Under the pieces are notes generated by a model. That model was not told the origin of the DNA. It worked only from the letters and a program-made list of their open reading frames with translations, and searched no databases. Shown here one piece after another: positions 24,801-39,800 of a stretch of DNA of 64,000 nucleotides (position 1 is the first letter of the stretch; each line of letters begins with the position of its first letter). The DNA lies in NCBI GenBank assembly GCA_032622095.1, contig CP136067.1:91754707-91818706 (forward strand), in the 5' to 3' direction. The position numbers and the translations under genes are program-made. This DNA is from Siphonodentalium dalli (lineage: Eukaryota; Mollusca; Scaphopoda; Gadilida; Siphonodentaliidae).

Positions 24801-27800
24801 ATTTATTCGTACGGATGTCTGTTGCAACTAATTTGACGCTAACATGTGGCCGTGAATGTTACGGGACAATATGGCGGTAATTTTCTGGAGTATACCACCA
24901 TTCACTACATTGTCCTCTATATGTATGAATGTGACAGAAACCTGCAACAACAAAAACGCATTATTCCTGTTGCCATAGCATAATTATGCCTGTCATTTCG
25001 TGCATAATTTCACCCTAATACTATAAAATGGCGAATCCTAATCCGTTATATTAAGTCATATCCCGAGGATTCGACAATTCGGTGTCTAAACAGTCTTCAA
25101 AATGACAGCGAAAATGGCAGTCGTTGGTAAACAATTGAAGTGTTTTTTTTATTTATTTATTATTTTTTTTACTAAAACGTTTCATGATACATAAAATGAT
25201 TTGACCAAACCACACAACGAGTCCGCCAAACCATATAACATGTACAGAGTTACAAAACCAATCTGGTATCGAAAAAAAACAACATGTGAGTATCCAAATC
25301 CATAAGACGGGCGCCTCAAATAGAAACTTTGTTCCAAACCATCGATGGGGTGTCCTAATCCACCAAACGAGTTTTCACATACCACCCAGACTGATGTAGA
25401 CTGGGGTAGGTAGCTCCCCAAACGATACTCAATTGGTGTCATTACTCACACATATAGTCTCCTAACCATGCAGTTGCCATTCCAACTCACCCAAAATGAG
25501 TGTCACAAGCCACTAAATCAGTGTTTCAAAAAACCTGATTAAGGACCCAATCCATTCAACGAATGTTCTCAAGCCACACCAGTCGTGCTCCATACGTTGC
25601 AACCTATGTTCGAAACAACATAATCGGTGTGTCCCAAGCCATCTAGTAGGTTCCAGAAATATCCATTGAGTGTCCATAACCACCAGATGAGTAAAACATA
25701 CAATGAGCACCAACTGAGTGTCAAACCACTCAATCAGTGTCCAAACCACATAATGTGTGTACCACCGTTACCAAACCATCCATCGGGTGTTCGAAACCAC
25801 ACAATAGGCAGGCATCCAATATGTAGCCCATGACATATGTCAATACAACATAAAACTGTCGTCTTAATCCATTCAACTGTGGTGTCCCAAACTGCCCAAC
25901 CAGCAACCCAATCGGCCACGCAGTGTCTCGTTGCACATGACCATTATCTAAAATCTATAGCGAGTGTCCCAAACCACTCAATGTGAACACTCCACCCAAT
26001 TGGTGCCCCAAAGGAATCCAACTGAAATCACAAATCATCCAGTGGGTGACCCAAACCATAAAACTAGCATCATAAACCATCCAACAAGTTCATTATCCAC
26101 ACAACTGCACAGGACTGGTGTTGCGAACCAACAACCAACTCAATACATCTACAAAGGTGTATGAAACCTCCATATTTCACACGATCAAGTGAGTTTATCA
26201 AACCATCCAATGGGTTTACCAAAACATAGTCTGATATATATGATGGATGGTTTTGTACACTAGTTTGTGACACTTATTAAATGACTGGGACATTCAGTTG
26301 GTGATTTGAGACACTAGTTGGACGTTTTAGACACTTGTTGGGTTTGATCATCATCGTCTGGCTTGGGACACTCATTTGGTGATTATGGACACTGATATGT
26401 CGGTTTGGGACACCCAATTGGGCGGTTTGAGACACTCATGTGTGTGGTTTGGGACACCACGTACGTACATGAATTGGGACACCCAGTGGGTGACATGGCA
26501 ATCGGTGAATGGCATGGAACACACATTGGACTTTTTTGGGCACTAATTGGATTGTTTTTGACACTATTTGGGTGGACTGTGTTATGTCGTTTTGGGAGAC
26601 TCGTTGGCTGATTTGGAATGCCCCTTCTATGGACTTGGACACTCCGATTAATTTGGTATATTATTAAGAAGGCGGTTGAGAAACATGTTGTGTGGTTTTA
26701 CACTCATTAGATTGTTTGGGACACGTGTTCAGTTGTTTTTTTTACATTCATTGGATGTATTTCGATGCTAGTTTGGTTGCTGTGGACACTCATGAAATTA
26801 TATTCGATACGGATATGAGAAGATTTAGTTAAAAATCAATGACGAAATATATATTTTTGACTTTCGATTGCAATATTCGCCGCCATTTTGGGACACTGTA
26901 GGGACAAATTCTCGACATATAGCTCATTATTATTGGATTAGGGTCCGACATCATTTACTGTTGGGCTAGCCATTGCATGTGTTTTCGTCTAAATGGAAAA
27001 TATCTGGTGAGCTTTAGCGAAAATTCCCAATTATACTACTTTCAGTAGCCATAGTATCCCTAGCTTTCGAAGTGATTGCATTATTTCTGCTAACAAGGAC
27101 AATAGTGGTTCATATCTTACGTCTATTAAATGAGTATTAAGTACACTGGTGTGTTCGATTTGCGATTATTATGGGCATTAAAATAATATTTTATTTTTCT
27201 TCGAAATTTAGTACTATCTATTTCGAATTTGAATGGCCCAAATTCCCAATCGTCATGATATGGCTCACAATTATCAGACATTGATTTAAAATTGTGTATC
27301 TTGGAACAAATGGCCATTTAAACCAAATTTCTTATAAATGGAAACGATCTGGTGAAATGTAGTGGAAATTGTCCAATTTTACAAATTTCGGTTCGCCATT
27401 TTACCCGCCATTTTGAATTTTTACAATCAAATTGTACAAGAAATAACATACGTCTGTCATGGCAACAATAATAATTTGTTGCATATTCCTGCCATTTGTA
27501 TAACTTTAATTTGAATGGAATACATGTATATATTTAATAAGAAACGGAAAATCATACATAAAACACACAAATTGGACCTTTTATTCAAAATGCTCTAGAA
27601 ACTTTTCCCCAAAGCGGATTTTATCGAATTTTTGATATGTTGTTCCCCAGGTACTGCTCTACAAAATGAGACCAAAGACAGCTTGTGATCAATTTGTTCT
27701 AGGTTCAATGATTCACCGACCAGACAATATATGTGTCACCGCCATCGAATGTTGAACGAATGTTGAATGTTGTGCCAACTTCACACGAATATTGAACGAA

Positions 27801-30800
27801 TGTTGAATGTTCTTTCTGTTCAACATTCGCCAGCGAAAAGCACACATGCTAGGCGTGGGCCCTATGGAGAATTAAAGTACCATCAGGGTACAATCCCTGC
27901 ATATACCCACATACATACACACACAGACGACGGGTTTGATCTATATCTAGATAGATTATATATATGTCAAGATCATCGAGGGTGCTCAATCTTCTGCAAC
28001 AACCCTTCTTAATAATATCGATATCGAAAGTCGCACAAACAGCAATTGTCGAAATATATGACTCAATGTTGCAGAAACCGATAAAATTTGGCAAACAATT
28101 TGTATCTTCATTTGGCAAAATATATGGAAAAAGTAATTTTTGGTCCAGCGCGGTGTTCAATGTTATTAATATCGTCGGGCATGAAATCTAATCTACCTTT
28201 AAATTTCGGTTTTGTAATCTAGAGTGAGAATTGCATGACAAATATATTGAGTTCTATCATTTTGGGGTCAATAAAATATTTTTATTTACAGGAAATCCCC
28301 CAAATTCCCGATCCTTTGAATTACAACTCGTGGCTGGGGACGTGTCGGAGTGGTGCTCTTGACTTCGAATGCTTTCTCCAGATGCACAACGTACCGAAAG
28401 ACATCGGTAGCCAAGAAGCTCACTGCGTGGCTGACGCGGATAGTAATGGTGCGTGATAAAGAAGCCATCGTGCCTACTTTAGAATTTAAGATATGAACAC
28501 ATGGCGAATATATAGTACATGTATATTTTTACCACAAATAAAACTGGCGGTAGGATGACGCGAAACATATATATGCTTATAATGTTCAGTGTTCTTAAAG
28601 TTTGAGACCATGACACCATATTGTGGTACATTCGATTTATGTTGTAAAAACAGTAGGTTAACTGATGTAACTCAACACAGTTTGTATTCTGTTTTTGTTT
28701 CCGTTTAATGTAGAATTATCACAAGCTATTGTGTATAGCCATGCAATCGAGAGTTCGAGAAAGAGCAATGTTGCAGTTATAGGTTACAGCGAAGTAATTA
28801 TTTCCCATAGGCCTGTGTGTTAACATATAATGGCCTGAAGCCCTGAGTATACACGAATTGTGATAAATTAGTACATGATCACCAGGTTTGTGGAATTTGC
28901 GCCAAGTTTCTGTATGAAAAAATCATATCGTCCAGCATGGAATGTAACTTTAAATTTCGGTTTTATAATCTAGAGTAAGAATTGCATTAAAACAATATTA
29001 TATTTTTTATCCCACACCGACACAATATTTCAAACTAGGAAACACATACTTGTTTGGCGTCTGAAATTTCAAGAGGAGTGATTGCATATGTATTTTATAT
29101 GTTTAAATATCAAAAATATTATCAACCAACCAGAGTCCAGAGTTGTGTTAATTATCTCTTGCACCTTGACACAAACTCAGTTAGAGTGCGCTACCAATGG
29201 AATTACTTCACTGTAAGCTAGATGTTGGCCTGGAAAAAATATAACAAATATAACTCTGTTTCTGAAATTTTGTTCAAGACACCCCTGTTTGTACCCTCTT
29301 TAATGGATTGGAATTTTCCAACTGGTACACCAACGTCACCAAGCTTTCCAAAGTTTGGCAATTTCCAACCCAATGCCCCTATGGTTGAACATTAATATTG
29401 TTATACACTGATTGTCTTGTCAGTCACATATTTTATCGAAAGAATAAGAATAGTCGACAATTATTGTTTTGAACACAACCCTAATAAACGAGACATGCAC
29501 ATTTTCCATCCACTATATATGTAGACCATGGGATGAAAATCTTAGGACGCTTAGAAAAAAAGTTTGTCTGCAACGTTTAGGGTACTACAAGAACTTTACA
29601 TTTTCATTGCAAGATTGTTTTCTTCTAACATATTGTAAAATGTTCTGGTTTCGGGGGTTACATATTCGCGAGAAAAACGTGCTTTTGTTAGCCGTTTTCG
29701 TGTACATTCTCACTAAAATATAAAATTTTGTACTGTTTATTGTTACAAGTTAATTCAGAAAATTTGGTGATTATATTAAATGAAATATGACGAAATCTTT
29801 CAATAAACACGAAAAAGAACAAACAGAACGGTATATTTACGCCCAGAATAACATTTTGAATATTAAATTCCCCAGAATGGCGCCCGACGTTCGATGAAAT
29901 AGAGTTACTGTTCTTGACGCCACATTCATTTCACCGGCAAACAGTGTTATTCATCTGGACGTCATGTGTATTTAACGGAATATGTACGCTGAAATTGCAT
30001 TGACTTGAGGGTCAGTAAGTGTTTTGGTATAAATAGGAAATTAATAAAAACATAATTATGTGTGTATATACAATTTTAACTAACACTGGGCTACATTATT
30101 CCGCTCATAAAATAAAAGGCCAATATATATATAGTACCGGGTACGTGTTCTCAAGATCCGCGGCCTTTACGGTCGATCATATGCAGTTTAACTGAACAAA
30201 TATGATATAGTTTTGCAATTTTGATGGCGCAAAATAAGTTATCGTGACACATTTTGTCGCCATGCATATAGCCTTATAGACCCACACACGCATAATATTC
30301 AAGTTTATTTTAAATTATATGGCGAAAAGGTGCATGATGCAGATGTTCAGTTGAGAACTTGATGTGCTACATGTATTCATGTCCGATATCGTGACCACGG
30401 TTCGCTCGGCACAAGAGATGGTCGCGTATATTTAGTAGATTATAACTGTGTAGACTCATCTCAAACGCCAAATACATGCACACAACGGCCTTGCGGAACA
30501 AATCATACAGGTTATATGGGCTTCTCGGAATGATTAATGCCCGTCATAATTGTCACTGAAAAATCAAGCGAAATGTCTAACATTAATTGTTCATGAAATA
30601 ATAAAAACAAGCATATATAGAACAAGATATATAAATGCATCGATATGGACGTCACAAAATATAAAGTGTGTTTATTGAGTTCACCTTAGAATTACATACA
30701 TCTCCTTTGACATCAAGATATCAAACATTTCCAAACTCTTTAAAGTTTAAAGTGATGTGAAACGTAAATTGAACCTCACAATTGAGTTCCCTGCGTCATT

Positions 30801-33800
30801 ATGTGGGAAGAGTGAATAAAATAACTCAGATACACGAAATCCCCCATCCTGAAGTCAGTTTGTACACATTATACGGTCATTCGGCTAACTATTTCTATTT
30901 CATCAATCGTCCCGATTAATCTCGCGATAATAACACGAAATAACAAACCGATGCGTTGTCTTGTGCAGTCACGGAAATGACCGAGCAATTCCGACTTGAT
31001 TGGGATTGAATCGGGTTTCGTTCTCAGAAATGGCTTCTAGGGAGGATGAGCGTTTGCTGGAATATCGTCACATCAGAATATTAAAGCGAAAAACAAATTG
31101 ACATCGCAATCGGTAGTCAATTCGACAGGGAAGGAATACATAGGGAATTGTTGCGTGAAATCACAAACGGAAGAACATTGGCCGAGTTAGTGGCAAAGAT
31201 TATAATCGAACAGTGATCGAGAGGTAATAATTCCAAAATGTTACTATTTATAGAAAATTGTAAGCGCATTGACCGAATTTTTACATCAATCTGGCCGCAA
31301 GCACAGTACCGTGCAGAAAGAGTTGTCTTACTTTTGTAACTCAAAACTGTTTAATTACATTATACCTGTACAATAGTACAATAATTGGTATTCAATATGA
31401 TATGCCAGTACAGACCATTTGTTAGCTCTTTGGCCATGAAATATTTTTAAGGGCAAATTCTGTTGTCAAGCTTTAGTCAGCACTATTCATTCAGATAGAT
31501 GATAACTATAATGGAAGGCATTTTTCACATGTATTAGCTTATTGCGCTTTAGCGTAAGTGAATTACGCTTAAGCGTAATGTATTACACTGAGGTGTAATG
31601 CACACATATAAAGCGTAATTCACTTACGCTTAACCGTATGATGTAGATAAAGCATTACTCCTATGAGTAATAGAATTATGACTAGTGTGCTTAAGCGTAA
31701 TTGATTTAAGTGTGCTTAAGCGTAATTGATTTACGCTTAAGCTCACTGGTCATCATTTTCATTGATAGATTAATTACACTTAATCGTAAATGAATTATGC
31801 TTAAGCGATTATACGAGAAGCCGTTTTCACATTTATTCTGATTCTGCTTAATCGCAAATCATTTACGCTTAAGTGTAAATCATTTGCACTAAAGAGCAAA
31901 TAATTTATACTTAAATACAAATCATATGCGCTTTAGCGGAAATAGTATGGGAGGCCCTTTTCACATTTATTATTTATTTGCGCTTAAGCTCAAATATTTG
32001 TGCTTAAGCGTAAATCATTTGCACTTAAGCGCAAATATGTGTCTATCAACTTATTTGCGCTTAAGTGCAAATACCATAACACTCCCTTACATCCCTCTGA
32101 TGTGAATGATTGACTTCATCTCATATTATATTATCATGGGCCCATATAGTAGTAGCCCCGTACAGACTGGAAAGTTGAAAAAAGAAATCCATATGCATAT
32201 CAGCATCTCTGTCCCTGGTGTCCCAAGAATTGGTGCCTCACTCCCAGAGCTCATGTATATTTTATTATCTCCTGCACAGATATATACCATTTCCATGGCC
32301 ATAAACAGGGAATTAGGAGTTACTGGGATTTGCTTCCCTCATATGGTGTACTCATTGACTTGAAATAGGGGAAAAACCCCTATTTTCATAATATCAGCAT
32401 CTCTGTCCCCAAGAATTTGTGTCTCCATCCCAGAAATATAGTATATTTTATAAAAGAGACATATCCTACACAGACCTCTATCATTTCCATGGTCATAAAA
32501 CAGATCTTGTGGTTTCTGGGGATTGTTTCCCTCATATGGTGGGGCTATATCAACTTTAATGATGTGTTTAGGCCTGTGCCATGTAAAATTAATTCAGGGG
32601 GGATCAATGCATATTGATTTTTATTTGCGCTTAAGTGCAAATGATTTGCGCTTAAGCGCAAATATGATATATTTGCTTAAGCGCAAATGATAGAGGTTAT
32701 TTGCGCTTAAGCGTAAATAAATAATAAATGTGAAAAGGGCCTCCCATAAAATAGATCACATTTATGGCAATTTTATGCTAAAGCGCAAATATATTATTAG
32801 ACACATATTTTTTGCGCTTGAGCGCAATTGATTTACACTAATAAATAATATATTTGAAAAGGCTGTCTCCCATGCGATACCCTCTAAACTCAAATTTACT
32901 CTGGCAATAAGACATCAATCGAACATCGGTTTAGACTCCCCCATATACTATGAGATGGACTCAATTATTCAGACAGAGGAAATCAGTTGGAGTTAGGTAT
33001 TTGCTTAAGCATTATTCATTTTAATTATGCTTAAGTGTAAATGAGTTCCGCGCTTAAGCGCAAATGAAGTACGTTTAAACGTAATTCATATACACTCTCA
33101 TTGAACTCCCCTCAAGCTGAATTGGATGCAACCGCATTACTAATGCCAGTAACCTACATCAGGTAATACCAATATACATGAGGTATATGGGGAGCCAAAT
33201 TAACATTTAATAAATAATAGAGCTTAAGCGATATAATTGAGCTTAAGCGATATAATAAGGGAAGATATAATTGCGATTAAGTTCAATAAGGAAATATATA
33301 ATTGCGCTTAGCACAATAAGGAATATCTTATTGCAATTAAGTACAAAAAGGAATATCATATTGCACTTAAGCGCAATAAGGAATCTCTAAGCGCAATAAG
33401 GAATATTCTTATTGCGCTTAAGCGCGATAAGAAATATTCTTATTGCACTTAAGTGTAATTAGAGATTCCTTGATTGGGGGTGGGGGGGCTTTAGCTCAAT
33501 TATTTATTAAATGTTAATTTGGCTTCCTCCCATAGAGGTGAGATAGCTGATGAACCAAATTACACTTAAGCGTAATTCAAATGTATTACGCTTATCGTAA
33601 GTTAATTATGCTTAAGCGTAAATAATTTGCGCTTAAGTGTAATTAGCTACTATAAAGTGAATCTGGGATAAGGGGAGTACTCTAAATTGTTCTTTCGACC
33701 AGCTGTTTCTACCAATTAAAAACAATTTTCATTTATTTTGAAACTAATGAAAGACAACGGTATAATTTTTTACTGGTAATATTCATTATAAACTTGTACA

Positions 33801-36800
33801 AATCTGAAAACAAACAAAATTGTAATATTTAAGAAATTTAGAGTTCCCTCTCTTACAGCAGCGACCACTATGCCAGGAAGACCAATCGATCTAGTTCAGC
33901 CCGATCGGGCTATTATAATTTATAGATCGATCGGTGGTTCACTCTGCATTTCAAATATTGCTATTAATTTCCATTTACAGAAGTCAATAATGCCATTGCA
34001 GATAACTTCATCTTAAATTCGACCAAATATGTTGACGTTTGATAAGAAGGGCAGGAATTCCCCGATTTGTTTATTTTCAATCGATGAGAACCATGACGAC
34101 CTGGATCAGTTCGGAGGTGTGCCAATCGTATTTTGCATGCTGTGAATACCCATTCACGCCTAAATTTGCAAACAATCCATATATAACATATACACAGTGT
34201 GTACACTTTGTTAGTTGCCAATTAATTCTCGATCTTTCAATTAGAAAACATGAGATATCGATGCAAAAATCAAGACATTATCTAGTTTGTGTTTTGTTGA
34301 ATCTACTTTCGGTTATCGACATGCCGGCTATTGTTTTGGCTGTTCTGTCAACCGTGCGTGCCAGCCGATCGTCGTTTTTCGGGCGGTTCCGATTTCTTCC
34401 GAATATAATTCCACGACCTCCATGCGATGATTCGCGCCGAAAATGTGGTTGTATCTGAGAAGATTTCTTACTCTGACCGCAGTTTTCAACCATTTAATAC
34501 GGGGCGAATACCGCATCAATAATATGCAACCTTGGGGTTTTATTTCTAATTTTTTATGACCTTTCTTATGGTATATCGGATACAGTTCTGTCTGACGTGA
34601 AATATATACCAACCGGGAGTGAAGCTAATTACTTTAAAACTTCATAATATTGTATATCTTCTTTTTCCATTTAAAACAAATAAACTTTCAACTTGGACAA
34701 TATTCTAATCTATTTTCTGGCTGAAATGTCAAATTACTTCTGTTGGTTCGGGTATGCATGGAATGTCCAACGTTGAACATTTTGACCAATGTTAGGACCA
34801 CCCGGTCACCACGCCCATGCATGCAGTGCCATGACTTGTTTTTAAATTTCGCCAGGTATTACTCTCGGGCTCCAAATAAAAGTGCAGGCCCAAATAATAG
34901 TGCAAGGGAGAAATTCCATTGAAAGTTAATAAAAATGCAGACCCAAATAATAGTGCATGGGGAGACTGGGTAAAACATCAACTGTGGGTTAAATATATTA
35001 TTGTAGGTCAAGTAAAGGAATCAACATATAGTAGTATGTGTCATGTGATGTTTTATTCAAAATGTAAATGTTCACAGGAATGCCATATATATGAATATGT
35101 ACATGCATAAAATTATAAGCTCATCGTTTTGTTATCAGAATAGTTTCCCGTTAAGCGCCGGACAATCGCGCGCTTGGTTCCGTTTCCGATTCCAGAAATT
35201 CAATTAATCGGATTTGATGTATTTTTTGTTGTGACTTTAATCTGTTTCTTGATTTGAAACTATATCGGATTTATGAATTGTATAACTTCCTGGTAAAGTG
35301 TTGATTGTTTTTAGACGAATCCATTTATAATGAATGATTATTTATCGACCTTTGATATTATTTACGGAATATGGTCTAAATAACGGAACATCACGATGGA
35401 ACGAACCGCGTGCGCCGGCGGTATATTTTTCAGATAAACTTTTGCTCTGTATTCGAAAATGTGCAACTCCCGTGCCAGAACATTTGCGAAATGTGTTTAT
35501 GGATACATAACCTTCCAACATTTACCAAAATTATGTAGTACCTCAAAAGTTGCAGAGCATTGACAGCTTTGGATTTTCATCCCATGGTCTAAATGTAGAT
35601 GAACTCAATTGTGGCAAGACAAAATCCTATCCGAAACTCGCACAGCAGACATGCCCTCAAACGATAGTATGTACAACTCTGCGTTGATACTTTCCTATAT
35701 GTATATCAGTATTCTGTGATAGTACATGTAATTCACCGTACATTTATGGATAGCAGTGTTCTACTCTACAACGTAACCAAATTTCGCGGTGGATTAAATA
35801 AAACGTACAACAATGTGACAAACTGCTGACCATTTTAAACTCGGAATAGTCACACCGGCCACCCGCGTATCACCAAGACTGATGTGCATATTGTCACGGA
35901 TTTCCGACCGTCTGGTAAATGTTTTGGTGTCCAGCAAAGGTGAGTTTATTTCCTAATGTTCTATTTATTTATGATTATTTCCAGTTTAATATTCAGGAAA
36001 TAAATCCATTCTAATGTTCGTGTGTGGATAATCAGATATATTCGCTTTGTGGGAAAAATCTCCTTATGCGCATGCAGTGACAACTACAACGACATTGGAA
36101 AAAAGAATTAACCGCTCTTTTTTACGAATAACAACTGGTACCGCACCGATCACAGTGACCATAATACAGTCTTCCCACAAAACATAGTCTTCTTGTGCGT
36201 AATTCTCAAAATTCAACAGCATCTTAAAAAAACGTCGATTGAAAAAATGTTTGTATCAACAACCCGGTGAAGTACCTGTAGTTGTGATGAGCATTACGTT
36301 TTGAGTACCAAGTGACCCGGTGATCAAGTTTCCCCAAATTGCTGTTTTCGTTAAATTGGGATACGTCGTACCTAATAAAATATAACAGATCTATGAAATT
36401 GGATGGAACTGATGGGTATTCAACCGATTCGGCGCATGCGACCGTCCTTTGCAAAATTTATTAGTTCCAGGATTATATATTTATGAAAGTTAATGTTATT
36501 TTTTTGTTCATTTTGTTTTCAGAAAAAAATATTCGGACCATATACAGAGCCGTTCGGGTGTTACCGAGGTCGACTTCTTTTCAACATCTTAGACTCAACA
36601 GGCGAGCACAATCATGCAATAATTATGTTGAATTCGAGTCATACGTATGGCTACCGTAGTATTTATTACCAAGCTATCACATATTGATTGGTGGGATTTT
36701 CTCAATTCGTTTTCATAAAAAGGGCGGAAATGTTAATATTTTCAGAACATTACTTAAAGGGGTACTGTACACAGAGATAGGCGATTTTTGTATTTACTCC

Positions 36801-39800
36801 CATTGAAATAACTTTCAAGTTAGATTGTGTTCGTGTTATATGAGTTTCGTATAAACCTAATTTAGCGAAGAAAATATTGATCTTGGAAACAAAAATATTA
36901 CGATTTCAAACTACGCGCCATGGTTTGACCTTCACCGGAGAAGACGCAGTTCGCCGGAAGTTCATTGCGCATAGTTTCGATTGATGTCTTCAATCTCTTC
37001 CATCGAACAATCTCACTCCCTATAAAAATACTTGACGCTTTATGTCTCTTGTTTCTTTCTCCTTTTTCCGAATCGGTTATAACGGGTCTTCCTTTTGCAG
37101 GTAACATGTTTTGTTTGCAACTCAATAATGTTCGCGAACGGCCATCGATAAAAGACACGCAACAGATACGATTTCAAGAACGGTAACTCGTAATGGCATA
37201 ATTCTCCATTTTATGACTCCAGCCATAAATTATTTTATATTAAATAATTCAATGTTACTTTTACGATAGCCTGTTAACCGGAACTTTTTCAGTAGACATC
37301 GTCGACTCGAATTAGTTATTTTATAATATAATATTCATATTAGATCGCTATTGTCACCGGGAATTTATTGAAATTGGGGTACAGTACCCCTTTAAACATA
37401 TATGTGTCGTTTTATATTAAAAATGAAATGTTTTAACAATTTAAAGTCAATTATGTGTGGATTGCTTTTCCATTTTATTGCATGGACATCCATAAATATA
37501 TAGAGAATAACTTAAAACATTTTCCATTATTCATGGGCAGACTTTCACCATGATACCATGTGGGGTCTGATTGTTTTGTTAAAAAACGTTGTTCTTGGAA
37601 GATTGCTCATACAGGCACGTTTCCAAAATCTGTTAACTTGTTAAGGGTTATCCGGGAAGGTATACATAGAGTTTCTTTAAATGTGTGGTTTCTCTTTGGA
37701 AGAAATACCATATGTATATAAATTATTATGCAACTGTTTGTTACTAAACACCTATTTGTCTTGAAAACTGTTTATAACGATCGAGTTTACCAGACAAAAG
37801 ACAGAATATAGATTAAGGGTCAGATGAACGTTTGGCAAAATTTTCCTAGTATTTCTAAATGGATTTTCTCAAAATTTGTCAGGAATTTATTTGTGAAATT
37901 TGGTAGAAGCGGTTATTGTCATACAATATTTAAGAACCATCGAACAACTGGTTATTATAATCTCATTTACTTCACTTTTGTGGCATGGAAAATATTTCAA
38001 ATTTCACCATTTCCAGGTACCAAGAACTTGTGTAAATTAGATTTGTTTCAAAATTGCAGATCATATGTCCATGATATCATATCTGAAGATCATGAGAGGA
38101 GACTTAATTGGTTTTGATTCATTAAATTTGATGATTATTTTCATTTAGAAAGACAACTTCCCACAAATAATTTTCTATATTTGAGAATGTTCATGTCATA
38201 CATGTTGTTTTGTTCAATGAAAACTTGGGCTGAGATGAGTTCTGGGTCATGGCTTCATAACCAAGTTAAAGCTCACCATCATATCTCTTAACACTGTGGC
38301 CTAATTTATGTTGATTGCTCCCTGCTTGAGTGGACCAAACTGCATATCAACAGTTGTTTTCATTGGGCTGGAATATATCTGACTTCTTTATTCTTCATTA
38401 TAATATATGGGGGTATCACTCTTTATTATGCAATTAAAAATCTAACTCCACATTATGATACAAATGAAGCCTCCTCTCATAGAGCCAAGACCATAAGCTG
38501 TTTGGTGATTGGAGTTTTGTGTGAAATTACTAATTATTCTAGCAGTTCTTGGTACCTAAAGGGACAAAAAGAAAATAATATTTTCAACCTCTCAAATGTA
38601 TTAAAATCCATTGTTTTGGTTGTATCTTAATAACTGCTCAGATTCTGCATACAATGTAGATGATGATATGTGAAGTTCAAGATTTTTCGCTAGATAGATC
38701 CAAAGAAATACTGTGTTGAAAATCTCTTGCCATATTTGGCTGTATTTATGCAAAACGTGCATCTGGTCAAGTGTAGCAGCCACATCTAAATGACCCTTAA
38801 TATAGTGTGATAGTGCTTGTCGTTGGGTTATTGTTGTTCATTTTCGTTACTGTTTATGTTATGTGCTTCATTTTATTTTGATATCCAATAAAGTTCATAA
38901 AAAATCGTGTTATTTACTCACCAAGTCCATCATCAAATGTAATGGTAGTGGGAATGTATTACTTTTCAAAGTAATGGTAATGGTAAAGCATTACATTGAG
39001 TTTTACATGTAATGGTAATGGTAATGGTAATGCAAAAATGTCAAATAATGGTAACGGTAATGACATAATTATATGTTTAATTCTGCTGAGTACTATCACT
39101 GATTCAAACGATATTATGTATGTTCTTTGTCTTTATGACCTCTGATGCTATCTGGCCGGAGTCATAACATATGGGCGATTCCCCACCAAGCAACTTTGGA
39201 AAGACGTGACACAAACCAGAGTCACGCGTGTTGTCATCAGATATATCTCATGTTTATTTGCTGAACACGACGATCCACACACTACCTGGATAATGTGGTG
39301 CATCATTGGTAACATGCACCACTCAGGATACAGAGGCATTTAAGTATCATTGTCAACAAAACTTGCTTCAACAACAATCTGAAATGTTTTGAGTGCGCCA
39401 GAACATATGACCTTGATTTTAAGCGTGTACTCTTTGATTGCGACAACCTATAAGACTAGTGTCAATGAGGAATGTCTTATCAATCGCCATGGAATTGACT
39501 TGTTCGTGGATTCCCTGTCACCAGGTGAATTGATTGCAGCCTTCTTCGGTTAGAGCCTAAAAACTCATACCAACAGAAAGAGCGGCATACTAGCACAGTC
39601 TCAGAGTTCATCTGCCGGTCATGAACAGGCGAACGCTGAATAACGACGTATTGAATCATGAGAGATGGGGTCGGGCACTTCGTGTCGCGGAACTTGCCCC
39701 AGTATTGACTGACCAGAATGAAGCCCAGGGTGTATAGCTCAAGTCAGTACAGTGCAACTATAAGACGACACAAACAAAACATGTGATATGTGTGCAAATG

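Larger units (their letters stand above)
31545..33660. repeat. Dense cluster of CTTAAG palindromes and nested TIR elements
   Basis: Dozens of copies of TTTGCGCTTAAGCGCAAAT and relatives (AATTACGCTTAAGCGTAATT), each a near-perfect palindrome around CTTAAG, fill most of the interval outside a unique core at about 32090-32610. Nested inverted terminal repeats lie around them (31946-32748, about 31811-32878, 33186-33534). The core holds a direct duplication of about 280-bp spacing (TATCAGCATCTCTGTCCC at 32198 and 32393). No coding evidence. Confidence 0.8.

Noticed and set aside
25182-26642. Several 60-86-codon frames rich in His, Pro, Trp and Asp
   Set aside because: They are by-products of the inverted minisatellite and repeat in several frames on both strands.
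31545-33660. CRISPR-like array
   Set aside because: The repeats are irregular palindromes without unique spacers of constant length, in a eukaryotic intron; nested TIRs explain them better.
36523-36655. Exon-like block between ttgttttcag and a GT, reading KKIFGPYTEPFGCYRGRLLF in one frame
   Set aside because: The EF-hand loop is complete when 28448 joins 46261, and none of this block's donors gives the phase 1 to phase 1 needed to sit between them.
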